Shown here in pieces: positions 1 through 13,357 of a DNA stretch of 64,000 nucleotides. Each line of letters opens with the position of its first letter. The first letter of the stretch is position 1. The notes beneath the pieces were generated by a model. That model had not been told where the DNA came from and made no database searches. It saw nothing but the letters and a program-made list of their open reading frames with translations. Origin of the DNA: Apostichopus japonicus. Lineage: Eukaryota; Echinodermata; Holothuroidea; Aspidochirotida; Stichopodidae. The stretch lies in assembly GCF_037975245.1 (NCBI RefSeq), contig NC_092578.1, positions 15,110,321 to 15,174,320 of the forward strand, in the 5' to 3' direction. Made by a program: the position numbers and the translations under genes.

Positions 1-225
1 GCAGTTAATGAGAACAATCTCACCAAAAGGTCGATTTATGATGGTAAATTGTATTATCGAGCTACAAAAACGAAACAGTTCTCAGTATATATCAAACTTG
101 ACAAATCTCATAAGTTTAAAAGTACAAGAGGTATACGATATACGTGATGTGAAAGAACAAAATATGCCATATTAGTATTAAAAGAACATTACATGACATT
201 TTGTAACGAAATAAGTCATCTTTAC

Positions 226-2353
226 CTTCAGTTTTTCGTGACACTCAGCCTCCATGCCAGGCACAATTCCCAATGTTTCAACGATAAAATCAGCAGGGTT
301 GTAGTTCTTCGGGCATGTATACCCGATTCTGAATGTTTTAGAGAAAGAAAGGTAACGAACTCATATATTTTAAGCATTCAATTTGTCGCTTTTCGTTAGC
401 GTGAAAGTAAGACTGCATGAATCATGTCAAAACTGATTCACGCCATCATCTTGTGGCCTGACCAAATTGAGGGCGTATTTCACGCCGCGAATTCAGAGCC
501 GTATATAGAGACATTCTGAGTCGCTTCGTTTGTTCGCAACGAGCACAGTGTGCAAAGCTGCTATATATTGTGTGTGGTGTTTTTCGTGTTTCGCGCAACT
601 GGTAACGACAACTGGACCTATTTTGATGCCCATGGTTTGCGTGTGACGTCACAAATCGCCAGTTGGCCAAACTCTCTCTATATACGGCTCTGCGCGAATT
701 GAATTTGCCACATTTGCCGATATGTTCAGGGATTGTTTCCATAACGTATGGGCAACATTGAGCCTTGGTACCTCCTACCCGGCAACCCTCCATCGCCACC
801 CTATCCCCATCCGCCACCCCATCCCCACCCCACCCCACCCCCTGTGGGAAATCTGTGTGATTGATTACCGTCTCCAAGCATCGATACTGAGATTTCATTT
901 GTGCAAAATTAATTACTTGAAGCTATAAAAAAATTTGCAAAGAGCTTGGTACACGATATAATATGGATCGCCTTCTTCCCCTCACCCCACCACAACCCAC
1001 GCTCCCACCCTACACACTCCTCGAGTTTAAACTGTGTTTGGTCACCGTTTGGAAACATCCACTCGGAGATTTCATTGACCTGTTTGCTAAATTATCTTTG
1101 CACATCACAATCATTTGTTTCCCGGCAAATTATAAAAACAACTTTGCGAATTATACAAAAACTACAGAACTAACCGCGAGAAAAAACTCAGTCCCTCCGA
1201 GACGTCGCCAAGGAACGCCGTTCTACCGTTAGTTAGCAGCAGAACTCTGTCAAATAATTGGAAGACCTCAGACGAAGGTTGGTGAATAGTTGTGAGTATC
1301 GTACGGCCCTCTGAAGCCAGAGTACGAAGCGTCTCGACCACACTTTGAGCCATAAATGAATCGAGACCAGATGTTGGCTCGTCGCAAAACAGTAATGGAG
1401 GGTTCGTTAAAAGCTGTTAAAATAATGATAAGGTAAATATGCTGGTATAAGTATTTACTGAGTAAATACAAGCAATGTTCAAGTCTTGAATTAGTATCCT
1501 ATAGTTATCGGAAAATACATATATGTTAGCTATAGAGGTGTGGTAAGAAACTGCGCCAGTGGAGAAGTAACTGGAAAAGATAAAACTATTCGTTAGGACA
1601 AAATGTGAACTATTCTGGCAGATTTTATTAAACACATGTCAAAAGTGATGGTATTTTTTATCACATTTTCACATTGTTACACCTATAACTGTAGCCTGTC
1701 AGAAGCACACTACTTAATATAACTCAAAAACGGAGTTTGTTATACTGTAATACGCCTTATGTTATAATGCTGCTATATATAGTCCTGCCTCTCGAACAAA
1801 ATGATGCAATCACATGGGAGAACGCTTAAATTTTGTTTTATCTATATAAAAAAAGATAATTAACCCTTTTTTTATCCAGTATAGCTATAAATAGTATAGT
1901 AATTCGTTTCGAAAATGGTTTAGGATTAACTATGAGATAATTGTAGTCATTTTAGTTCAACCATTCAAAAACATCGATTCCCCCAAAGTTCTTAGAATGG
2001 AACTCTGTATGGTTTGAAACATCATTTTTGTACCAAACACAGCTGCAAAAAGAAACACACATATTTCATTACATCATACTGCAGAATGCTTTAAGACATA
2101 TATTCCTCTATAAGCTGCTCACCTCTGAAGCGAAAGACAGTCTCTTCCGCTCACCGCCAGATATTCCCTTTATCCCCCTCTCAGGATTACCAATAATTGA
2201 GTCCTCACATTTAGTAAGACCAAGCTACATTTGTGGTAATAAACATGATAAAACAGAAAGAGTGAAAAAGAAAAATGATATCGTTATCTGTCGTCATAAT
2301 GCTTTCATAATGATAATGATTGTGTATACAGTGGCGATTCAATGACAATTCTC

Positions 2354-2403
<50 letters not shown>

Positions 2404-5400
2404 TGTGTGTATGATGTATGTGTGTATGTTTGTGTATGTATATAGGTTGTCATGCAAAGTACGCCTGTACCATACAACGCCATACATTATATATTATGGC
2501 AAAATACTAGTATTTTGCTTCAACCAAGGGTTTTCTCTGGGTCTTGAGAAACCCTGTTACACACAGTATCATGCCAGTGTTAGACAGTTCAATATATACC
2601 TATAGGCTGTCATGCACAATATGCCTACCATACAACGCCATACAGTATATACTATACACTACACTGCGACCCAGTCTATCACCGCATACAGTACAACCGT
2701 ACAGTACTACGTAAAATACAATATTCTGGGCTGTATAATAATTCAATAAAGAATCACAATATTTGATGTCATTTTCAGAAGCTGATACATTACAACCGGT
2801 TGGGCCAGGTTGGGCTACTTTCTCCTTGATAAACTTTTCAAGTCAGTATCCTGGATGCGAAGTTCAAAATCATGCTTGAATTAAACGAACATTGAGTAGG
2901 AACAGACTTAAATCACTTTAAAGGGAGACTTTAAGCACAAAATTATATCGAAATGTTGTTAGACCATTAGGAAACACTGCAGTCTAGGTTGTATTTCCAT
3001 ATCATTTCTACTTATGAGACATGACCCCTTTAATTATCCGAAACTCTTCAATTAAAGTGGCAGGGCTATATACTTATAACGGTTAGGTCAGTTCTCCAGA
3101 TACAAAATAAAAACTCAACCGGAAAACAAGAATTATATGGCCTCAAATAACATTTTCATAACACTTGAAATTTGTCAAGTATGCATGCCGCTGAATGGCA
3201 TCCATCCACGGATATGAAGCATGTGATGATTGCATGATAGAATTTCAAACAAGCTAGATTTACATTAAACATTTTGGCCTGCATTGACGAGCTACGATCA
3301 TAACCATATATAATATTTGGAAAACCAGAATATCCTCTCTCTCTCTTTTTTTTCTTTCCAGTTTGATTTTCTTCCTTCTTGGACTATAATATTATGAATA
3401 ATAATCATAATATTAATTGTTATTATTATTATAATAATAATCATAATAATAAATAATATTTTTATAACCACTAATACAAACGTTTCTAAGCGCTTAAACA
3501 AAGGAAAATAGAAACATAACAAACAAACACTAAGAACAATAAAAAATAAACGAAAGTTCGGCCTAAAGTCACCCTTGAAAACTGCTTACCGCTCTTATGA
3601 CGTCATCAACACGCCTAAACCTTGTTTTATAGGGAATATCTGGGTCCATCCTCAAAAGTGCCTGACGAAAAAGGTAATATAAAATTTACTCTGCGTGTTC
3701 ATCTCATTTACAACGTTACTCTAAACCAATTGACGCATGGACAACCAAATAAATGAATTCGGCTATGTATAGCTAATCTTACATGGCACGTTTCACGTAT
3801 TTGTTTCTTCCCTCATCGAGCATTGCTTTATTGCAAGCACTGTCCACATACAATATTGATGCACACCGCCCCCCCCCCCACCCGCCCTCCTTAACTAAGC
3901 TATACGGTGCTTATCCTAAGAGATTGGTCAAAATATTACTTATATAAATTAATAATACAATATTTCAGCAAGCTCTAAAAAGTAAAATTTGGAATTTGGA
4001 AAAGATTGAAAAGGGTTGGTTATTGTTTTATTGTCACCATTGTTGCTATACAAGACTCATCCAACCACTATACTACCCTCCTCCACACCCCTCTTCCGCA
4101 CCCCTCTTCCGATCCCGACACTCATTATGTGTCACCCGCACTTGCCATTCAACATGAAGTGCCCTAAACGTTTGCTATAACGATTTTGATGAATGTTGCT
4201 TACTATATATTGCAACGTGCAACATGTTTTTATCCAAAGGCATACCCATGCTAATGTATTCACTATCTCGTGGGTAATTTATTGTCTTTACAAACAAACA
4301 AAACATTTTAATATTTAAATTTTAGTACCTGGAAGGTAAGATGTTCCTTGACTCTAAGACAGGGCATAAACATGTCGTTTTGTTGGACATAAGCCGATAT
4401 CTTTGCCACTGCAGATCCCATAGGTCTGCCATTTATCAATATACTGCCGTTGGTTACTTCGAATCCGTGTAAGCGATTGTTTAGCGTGTGAAGGAGGGTT
4501 GTTTTACCTGCTCCGCTGTAACAGATTAAGAAAAGTTAATACAAAAAAAAAAATGAAAATTTGTTTACTTCATAACTCAGAGAAGAAAATTGGTATTACG
4601 AAGCCTTTTTGTTTGTAATAATTATTAACATCATCAACTTAAAACTAATGTGTCTGTATGTAGGTAACATATTCATGCGTGTTAGTATATAATACTATCA
4701 ACTTGCCATTTCAAGTATAAAACTTTTCATTTATTCAACGAAATTTATTTTTTACCTTAAAGAAGCTACATAAGTTTTAATGATTCATTGAGACAAATCT
4801 AGTAATCACTGTCACATCTATATATGGAAGTTTATGCTATACGGTTTAATAAGAAATCTCTTAGCGTACTCCTTTAAATTTGTGAAAAACATAATTAGTA
4901 GTGCACCCCACCTTGATCCCATTATTGCCGTCAGAGTCCCTGGTTCAGCTATACCCGACACTGTAAAATAAAAGTTGTAATATATGAACATTACAATGTT
5001 TGATTAGAACAGTCAATTTAACCCTTATTCTGGGTTGTGGTCCCTGGTTATAGGTAAGTAAGATTAACTATCTTCTAACTGTCACCTCCAGTAAATGAAA
5101 TTATATATATAGAGGTCAGGACCAACTGAGTATAGGAATCCCGATACAGGTTTACAATATGGGCGGGGGAGGGGCGGGGGGAGGCAGGAGTCAGACTATT
5201 GTTCAGTGGTGTTGAAGTCGATCGTGTGTCAATCACTGCTGTGAAAATTATTTGGGGCCATCCTCTCCACCCCCCCCCCCCACCGCCCCTCCCCCACTCC
5301 CTTTCCATATCCCGGGGCCCTGCTAAGGTTTGGATAGCTCAGTTTATATATATCACATGAGTTATTTCATTTGGTTGCTGAATCGACCCCTCGTTCTAGT

Positions 5401-8087
5401 GAAGAAAATTCTTTTAACATTTCTCACATTCCGACACTGTGAGGATTCAAACTGGTCCCTTTGTATAATATTTATAATGACAGCGTGTGGGACAGGGGAT
5501 AGGGTCGGTCAGTTGCAAAAGCTTCGATTAAATAGTAGAGGGCACTATTCAACAATATACAATTTTACAGTTTTATACAGTTTACTGTCGTATATACTTA
5601 GTCAAAATAAAATAAAACTGCATGTTAGCAAAGTGCTTATCCACTAAAGAGCCTGTGTAAGAGAATGTGTAAAAGTAAGTTGGCCTGACGTTTCGATCCT
5701 AGCAGGATCTTCTTCATGGGCTAAATGACAAGTAACAGTAACAGAAGGGACAGAAACACGCACAGAATACAGAGCGGTTAAAGAGCATGGTGAACGCAAA
5801 GAGATGGATGTAGGGGATTAGTGGACTAGGGTGGAGAGAAGAAAGAAAGAAACCAACAGGGCAAGAGTAGAGGTAGGAGATAAACTGTAGAGGGACAAAG
5901 AGAGGATTAAGGGAAGAGGGTAGGGAGTAAGAAGGACAAAGACAGAAAGGTGTGGAGAAAAAATAATATATACTTAGTAACAAAACGTCCGTCAACTTTC
6001 GTAAGTAATTTTCCTTTCTATATTTGGGTTGGGTTGGGGTTGGGTTGTCCTTCTCTTCCCATCTGACTAGTTACTCGTGGAGCGAGCGAAATAGTGACTA
6101 AAATCCCTTTTTTTCGTACATATTTCAGTGCAATTGACCTTCAAGATACGATGAGCTAAACAGGAGAACACAAATGAAGGTATAGGCCCTAGGCCCTACG
6201 ACATATACGTAGGCCTACACATGGTTAACCAATCGCAGATCTGTCTATGGCATGCCACCTTGAATGATGATATTTCTCTTGAGTGGTTGAGTGGTTGACC
6301 TTTGACATACGAATCTTCTACTTCGATCCAATTCGACTCAACTACTGTGAAAACTTTATGGTTCCATGTAAAACTTTTGTATGAAAGAATTTTTTATAAG
6401 CTAAAAGTAAGTTTATAAACCAAACATGTACCGTAGGTGGCCATTTCCGATTATACTTCTTATCGGTGTTACGCCCTGAACAGTAAGGGACCTTCGTTCC
6501 TCCCTTTCTACCCCCTCTACCCTCCACATTGCATCACGTGCCCACATGATTCATGCTAAATATTGTTGGTTGTAAATTAATGTTGTCTGATTAGTATACT
6601 TTATTAACAATAATAATTCTATACAGCAAATTTGTGGATAACTCCTCACCATTTCGAAGAATCTCCTTCCCATGATGCTTTGGTGATGACGAACCAAACA
6701 TGCTTCTCTTTTTGTCGACTTGTGATACTGTCAAACTTCTCCACGATATTGTGACTGGCTCAAATTCTCCAACAGCACTGGGGGATCTCTTGGCTGTTCC
6801 GTATCTGCCGCGAATTTGTCCGGGCCCATGAAATCCATTTCTGCAAACAAATCAAACATTGTGTACGGTAAACATAGCAATTCTTAGAGCGAGGGTTTTG
6901 TTTTATTCTTCCTTCCTGTTCTTCTTCTTCTTCTTCTTTTTTGTTACTTTTAGCAGCAGCTAGCCTACTTAGAATTTCGTATTACTCGATATCCGTCCCA
7001 CCGTGACAGGCGTACTCAGATCTTCACATAGCCTACATACAGGCTAGTCATGTGCCAAATCAATAATGATACTTTTGATATTATAGTTGTTTTCTTTTCT
7101 TTTCTTTTCCTTTCTTCACTCCTTTTCTTAATTTTCAATTCCTCAACAAACACACCCTCCCCTTTATTCAATCCTGATCTTCCTCGCAGACCTTCCGTAC
7201 GTAAAGGTTCATGCCCCTACCTTAAATTAATCACGGGTTGGGTATTTTGAATTCCACACTACCCCCACCCGTCCATCCAAACCGCACTTGAAAATCATGG
7301 TGTGTACGTCACTGCCGATACAACATTTGCTGCTTATGATACTTAAAACTGCGGTACGCAATGTACGTAGGAGTTAAATTCTGTTCGGTTTCGTTCTGCA
7401 TGGATAGCCTTCACAGTATCAAAGCTGTGTATATTGATAACACTAAGTTAATTTGTTCTGCTCTAACGTCAGAGTATATATTTGTAGCAGTTATCGAACA
7501 ATATCCTTCACACTATGTGGGAACAGTGTATATTGTTTGGTTCCAAGCAAAATTGTGTCGGATTCTGTTTTTAGCCCAATTGCCCTTCACTGTTTGCAAT
7601 GGCTACAATAGGAAAACCTTTTTGGTTCATCTTTCTTGCTCAAGATTTATATCATACTGTACACAATCACTGTCTACATACATTATCTCGAATGTTACAT
7701 GATTACATAAAAAAAAGCTTACTCCTTCTGCAGTAAACGCGAAAATTCTATCACAGGTCTACGTAGCCGAGTAGGCCTAGACCACCTCGTACGTACCACG
7801 CATTACAGCTAATAATATTGTACAGTGTAGGTTGATCTAGTACTAGTAGTCGTTCGTATCGGATACGTACCAATACTGTACCGTATTTACAACGAAAAAC
7901 ATGAACAAATAACACACTGAGAACTGAAGCCAACCTAGCTTACGGTAATTAAACTATTTGCAAGCCATTTACATTTCCATTAATCCTACAGAATAGATAG
8001 GCGAGTGAACGTGAACGCAATGGCGTGTACACTAGTTTATAATATTAACGTTACTCCTCGAAAGCCATCTGCTTCTGTGGCGCAATT

Positions 8088-8137
<50 letters not shown>

Positions 8138-11100
8138 AGGAGCGATTGCTCTTTTGCTACCTTTTTTTTTCATGCTAGCGAGAATGGTTTGAGACTGTGT
8201 ACACGCATATAGTAGTTCCTCGTTCATAAGTTTCACGTGTATGGCCATATCGTTTTTATTTCAGGGTAAACGTGTATTTCGAATTTCACATGTTAATTCC
8301 TTGAGACCGGACTTTAATTTCCAGTTCGTTTTTGTTTGTGATGCTAAACGTAGACATCGTAACATATGCATTCAAATAGGCGTTCGCGTGCATGTATATA
8401 CGTTTATTTATTTGTATGTATGTATATATGTATGTGTGTGTGTTCGTGTATGTCAGTGTGACACCTTTAGCTTGTAAACACTTTAGCGTAAGAGTGATAC
8501 AGTAAATTAGATAGAGAAAGATGATATCTGTCGTTTAGGTGTTAGGTCAAGGTCACTTTACATTGTCAAAGATAAAGTTTGAGCAAAGTTGAAATGTAGT
8601 AGGTTGGCATGCCTTAGTAAGTACAAGAACCTTTTCAAAGGGGTCAATAGTCATTTGGGGTCAGCAGCATGAGGTAAAAATGTGACAATATTAATTGTAA
8701 ACACGTTAAATCCCAAAGTAACGTTTGGGTCAAACTTCACATTTACTACATAGGACTACCTTAGTCAGAATTACAACAACTCCATTGCTTTTCATGAAAG
8801 TCAAGGTTCATTGGAGGCCAAGTCCACAATCCATTTTTACACAATATCTGCCAAGTTGGTATGTTAATTGTTCCTCCTTAAGCAGTACAATGGAGTTTTT
8901 GCATTACCAAAAATTTGTTGCGCCTACCCTTAATTCAGGTACATTTGGAATTTGAACATGGGTTATCTAATCCTCTGTGCTCTTCAGTGGCGTAACCAGA
9001 CTTTTTTATCTGGGGAGGGGGGGGGGGGGCGAGGGGGAAAGAGTTCGAGTAAGGGGGGGAGTTTCGCGCGCCACCAGTTCGGTCATATTAGGTATATTAT
9101 TGCAGTATATCCCATTCCTAAACACGTGAAACCATTGTAACAGTACTGTTATCGTTTCTTCACCCAAATTGAACAGTTTTATCCCGAGTTCCATCAGATA
9201 AATTGTTGAAAGGATAGATCAAAAATATGAACTTCATATTTTGTAGAGAAATTCAAGCGCGTAGCCAGGATTTCATCTAAGGGGAGTGGGCGGATCCAAT
9301 TGATTGACCTGTCAACGAGAACGCTTTGCGCTGTCTGCGTGGGGTCCATGGGCCGTCATATGGCCCCTGGTGGGGTCCAGGGGGCGAAGCTCGTGGGGAG
9401 CTATTAGATATGAAGGACTTTATAAGCTTCAGAGCTTATCGGCCGATATTTTAGCCATGAAAAATTATATTAAAATGTCCAAAATATACTGCATATGATT
9501 AGCCTAATATTGATTCGTTGGGTAGAAATAAAAAATATGCTAATTCTAGGGTGGCCTAGTTAAATCCGTGGCACTGTAGCCAGTAGCCAGTAATACAAAT
9601 AACAAACAAGATTGAGTCACGCTGTGAAATCAGTTTGAAGTTTACAGCCAACAGCAGGGTTGCCAATTTTTCTGTAACCGGTCATATTTAGAGAATTTAC
9701 CGGCCAAATCGAGTGAATAAAGGCCCAAAACAAATTTGCATTACTTTTCGATAGGGTGACTGTGTGAAGGCTGCCGGCACAAAAGTGTGGGGACACAAGG
9801 CCTAAATATACCCCTATATATGCCTATGAAATATATTGTTAGCAATTAATGGGAATGAGATATTCCAATTTCCACACTTCTGAAACTTTGTGTGAGATCT
9901 CTTTACGTTGTTCTCCAAATTCTCCCGCTCATGGTTACCCTTTATCTCTCGCTCTCCCCCTCTCTCCCCCCCCCCCCCTCTCTCTCTCTGTGCTGTTCTC
10001 ATACTGCGGAGTGCGGAGTGTATAGCCTAGCGGTTAACGCCGGCGTCTCCCAGTCATGAGATCCCCGGTTCGATTCCCCGCCGACAGCAATGTGTGTCGT
10101 CTGGCAAGGGTGTTGTTCAATAACAACTTCCTGACATGGACGTTAAATGGATGTGTGCCGAGAGATTGGCTTCGGTCAGCTTGCGAGTCTACAAGCCTCC
10201 ATGGCTTCTTTCGCGAGTTCCTGCTTGCGGGAAGATCACATATACATACATACATACATACTGTTTACAGTATATACATTGTCTACAAAAGCCTATGTAT
10301 TTCTTTATAATTGGATGATTCATATTTTTCAGTAAAATTTGTTAATTTTAGAATTCCCGTCAATTACAGATTAACGTCAAACGCGAACTGCAGGTTTAAC
10401 TGAGCCTTTAAATGCATTTTGTAATTTTCGTCCAATATTTTTTGTCCACCAATGTCATTTGGGGGGAGGGGGGGGCAAGTTGGGTGGAAACACCTTTGAC
10501 TGGGGATCCTGCCCCCCCCCCCCGCTGGTTACGCCACTGATGCTCTTATGTCAAATGAAACTTGACTAATCTACATTTTTATGGATTTTTAAGATCCTGC
10601 AACTGAAAATATATAACATTGAATGCTTACAGCTGTGTTGACTATACTCAGATTTGTGTGCGTTGTGATTTGGTTAATTGTTTAGTAAATTAAAACATTT
10701 TTTCTTCTTGTTACATCAAAACATGGACTTAATCATAGCCTTCTCATCACGCTATATAGTTCTGGCATTCGGGGTAATAGATACAACGTTATGTCCAGCT
10801 ACTTGTCAAATAGGAAACATTTGCATGTATATACGTAAGTGGCGACTTTTTCTAATTATGCTAACGTTAACAATGGCGTCCCTCAGGAATCAGTACTCGG
10901 ACCTTTACTGTTTTTAATTTACGTTAGAGATATAAAACAAAGGTGGTTTCCAATGAATCACTAAGACTATTTGCCGACGATACGAATGTGTTTGCATGGT
11001 CAAGATCTCATGCAGAAGGCCGAAATGCATAATTAGTGAACCAAACTTGGTTTGATTTTAACAAACTCACCTTGCATCTTGATCAAACTATCTTCAACAT

Positions 11101-11963
11101 TTTCCACTCCAAAAAGCGTGGTGATCATTATGTGTTCTGAATTATTGACTTTAATTGGCACTACAATGCATGTACCAGGCAGTCTGTGTATAATACTTGC
11201 AGTGTATTCTAATTCACGAAAGGATGTCTTTCAGACAACATATTGATGACTTTTTGAATAACCTTATTAAATACACCAGGATTTGTTTTATCGACTTCAA
11301 GCCTAACTTCCACGTGCTCTTCCTATTTAAATCTATATACTACACCTTTGTCCGTTCGAAGATACCTCATGGGATTTGAAATACATGGCGTGGCTAATGC
11401 TCTTAACCTTAAGCCTATACAGGTGCTGCAAATCGGAATTCTAATCCCCCCCCCCCCCCCGTCCGCCTGACTGGCCATTCAAAAGTAACACTTAACTTAA
11501 ACTTATACTCGGTGTACAAATGTACGAAGCGCGCTGTTTCTCTTAGTCTTGGCCAAGTCGTTTGTAATACTCTTTTTCTCGCGTGCAAACTGTACATGCC
11601 TCAGAGTCCGTTTCTGCCTACCACGCCGAAAGTTGCTTACCTACTGTATTTTACATGCCCGTGGTTCTGTCCGATACAAACTAAAGCGTTGCCGCGGGCG
11701 TTCTACTTCTCTGGGTAGTACAGCAAATAGATACGGGTAAATATAGTGTTAAGAAAAAGAAAGGTTCACTAGGCTGTTCATACTAGGGTCTTAACAAGAC
11801 TAGGTCTCTTTTTGCAGACTACATAGGTCCTACGATAATATATACTTTCGACATGCATACATGTAATGTCATTTTAAACTTACCCGGTGAGAGTATCTGT
11901 GTCTGGGCTGAATGATTTCAGTGGAATGCTCTCCGCATTTGGAAGCCTGCTGCTAGTTGGCAT
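226..11963 (-). CDS. White-type ABCG half-transporter, 5' part (8 exons, complete nucleotide-binding domain)
   Basis: Exons read on the minus strand with matching GT-AG sites and phases: 11963-11884, 6840-6650, 4960-4912, 4515-4329, 3661-3590, 2224-2123, 1413-1175, 328-226 (1,023 nt, 341 codons). ATP-binding motifs appear in order: Walker A GAGKTTLL (about residues 108-115, its Ser split by an intron), Q-loop YVQQND (149-154), signature ISGGERKR (214-221), Walker [14 protein letters not shown] (234-246), H-loop TIHQPSSE (269-276), then FFS...[10 protein letters not shown], typical of the white/ABCG eye-pigment and sterol-type group. Family members are membrane half-transporters that dimerise; the C-terminal six-helix domain should lie left of the window. 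The chosen Met is at 11963, but the frame stays open upstream (a second Met seven codons back, then a hydrophobic stretch to about 12,100), so the N-terminus is uncertain. A further exon near 1-60 is possible but not convincing. Subfamily call is firm; substrate is unknown. Confidence 0.9.
2358..2401. repeat. (TA)n microsatellite
   Basis: About 43 bases of uninterrupted alternating T and A in the ABCG intron between the exons at 3661-3590 and 2224-2123... more precisely just left of 2,402, followed by a TG-rich stretch. Ordinary simple repeat inside the intron that follows exon 2224-2123 on its upstream side. Confidence 0.9.
5650..5995 (-). other. Dispersed-repeat-like motif and purine-rich tract in ABCG intron 2
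   Basis: On the minus strand, 5,674-5,725 contains a short hairpin (GATCC, five-base loop, GGATC) followed at once by GAAACGTC and preceded by ATGAAGAA. This layout resembles the minimal hammerhead ribozyme core (CUGANGA, stem II, GAAA, cleavage triplet) reported in Penelope-like retroelements, although the first core base differs. The adjoining 5,740-5,960 is strongly purine-rich on the + strand (GA-rich) and codes for nothing recognisable. No element boundaries are visible. The element identity is a guess; the hairpin and tract are directly seen. Confidence 0.35.
8071..8144 (+). tRNA. tRNA-Asn (anticodon GTT)
   Basis: A full 74-nt cloverleaf. The acceptor strands GCTTCTG (8071-8077) and CAGGAGC (8137-8143) pair over seven positions with one wobble, with discriminator G at 8144. 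The anticodon stem TTCGG/CCGAA encloses CTGTTAA, giving anticodon GTT at 8105-8107. The T loop is TTCAAGC within GGTGG...CCACC. Internal A box (TGGCGCAATTGG) and B box (GGTTCAAGCC) fit pol III promoters. It lies antisense inside intron 1 of the ABCG gene. No intron and no disrupted stem, so it looks functional. Confidence 0.95.
8151..8171 (+). terminator. RNA polymerase III T-run terminator of tRNA-Asn
   Basis: A TTTT tract seven bases past the discriminator base, followed within ten bases by a longer T-run. Oligo-T downstream of a tRNA is the standard pol III stop signal. Confidence 0.75.
8985..10539. mobile_element. hAT-type non-autonomous DNA transposon (1,555 bp)
   Basis: The left end CAGTGGCGTAACCAG (8985-8999) and the right end CTGGTTACGCCACTG (10525-10539) form perfect 15-bp terminal inverted repeats. 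They are flanked by gtgctctt (8977-8984) and atgctctt (10540-10547), an 8-bp target duplication matching at 7 of 8 positions, as expected of hAT elements. G/C homopolymer runs lie just inside both ends. No transposase frame is visible, so it would depend on a helper. A SINE sits inside (10,014-10,262), and a sequence near 9,258 resembling a related element's terminus hints at nesting. Located in ABCG intron 1. Confidence 0.85.
10014..10262 (+). mobile_element. tRNA-derived SINE, copy 1 (full head)
   Basis: The tRNA-like head carries a perfect A box TAGCCTAGCGG (10023-10033) and B box GGTTCGATTCC (10067-10077). The body runs through TGGACGTTAAAT and a CTTCGGTCAGCTTGCG segment to a tail GCGAGTTCCTGCTTGC and a terminal (CATA)n run. 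A 5'-truncated second copy with the same body and tail lies at 63,553-63,740 on the minus strand, which proves a dispersed family. A possible short duplication (catactg) brackets it but overlaps the CATA tail. Confidence 0.85.
10752..11425 (+). pseudogene. Decayed non-LTR retrotransposon (LINE) reverse-transcriptase fragment
   Basis: Conceptual translation with frame changes gives the reverse-transcriptase landmarks in order: SSYLSNRKH near 10,795-10,825, [15 protein letters not shown] near 10,874-10,925 (fingers/palm), LFADDTNVF near 10,969-10,995 (the catalytic A-D-D motif), [17 protein letters not shown] near 11,060-11,120, and IPHGIEIHG-like sequence near 11,360-11,385. Several in-frame stops and frameshifts interrupt it, so it is dead. 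The motif set fits jockey/CR1-like elements. It lies on + in ABCG intron 1, next to the right end of the hAT element. Confidence 0.8.
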
Positions 11964-12780
11964 TGTGGACCTATGACACATGCACAGGACCGTGAAACTG
12001 ATCACCAAGACCGATAAAATAACGAAATCCAATGATGTTACACGTTCCGTTTCATGGAGTACGTGATCATTATGAACCGAGGAATAAGACTTATACTGCA
12101 GTATGCATTAAGTTCGATCAAGAATATTATGAAATAAATTTATTAAACGGTTTCGCCTCTCGATAGAGCATATGGCAGCACTCGAAAAGTAATGTAGTTT
12201 CCATACAGTATACCAGCAACAATAACCGTATTACCTGTGTAGACCATACGGTCCTCTCTAGGTTTCTATATACTTTGCTCTAATAAGAACAGATGACGAA
12301 AATATGAGCCAACACATATTGTTTCACTTTGTATGTTTATTATAGAAGTATATGGTTAGTTCAGTTAGTGAAAGTTCAACCATTACATTACATTACACAG
12401 GAGCGGATTGATGGGTGCATGGGAAGAACACTGCACCCCCCTCCCCACTAACCCCTTTTCAACCCCACACAGAAAAGTAAAAATAGTTCCTAGCACAACC
12501 TTGCGAATGTAAATAATTATATAAATAGTTATATAAATAATTATATAAATAATTATAAATAATTATATAAATAATCATATAAATAATTATATAAATAATT
12601 ATATAGAACTATTTTACAACATAAATATGCCTCAGAACGCACCATTTCACGTCAATTGTTTTATGTTGGGGGCGGAGACCCCTACATGGGTAACATCTTC
12701 AACATGCCCATGATGAACCACATCCCTCCTTTTTTTCAAAATCCTGGATCCCCTCCAGCTTTAAAGCTATATATATATAT
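11964..12780. other. 5' flank of the ABCG gene and AT-rich spacer
   Basis: On the minus strand the ABCG frame remains open back to about 12,100, including a hydrophobic run that could be an N-terminal extension or part of a longer first exon. Beyond it the DNA is AT-rich. At 12,513-12,606 there is a small tandem array of a roughly 12-15-bp ATAATTATATAA-type unit. A transposon-like end (CAGGAGCGGATTGATGG) is at 12,401, but I could not find a matching partner with a target duplication. No other gene seen. Confidence 0.5.

Positions 12781-13357
<577 letters not shown>

Noticed and set aside
1-120. Ninth ABCG exon on minus following the one at 328-226
   Set aside because: A possible acceptor and donor exist, but the translation has no resemblance to the family.
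7361-7702. 113-codon + open frame in ABCG intron 1
   Set aside because: No recognisable domain, no signal of splicing or promoter, base composition like the surrounding intron.
12401-12760. Element bounded by CAGGAGCGGATTGATGG and CCTGGATCCCCTCCAG
   Set aside because: Ends are only loosely similar and no target duplication is present.
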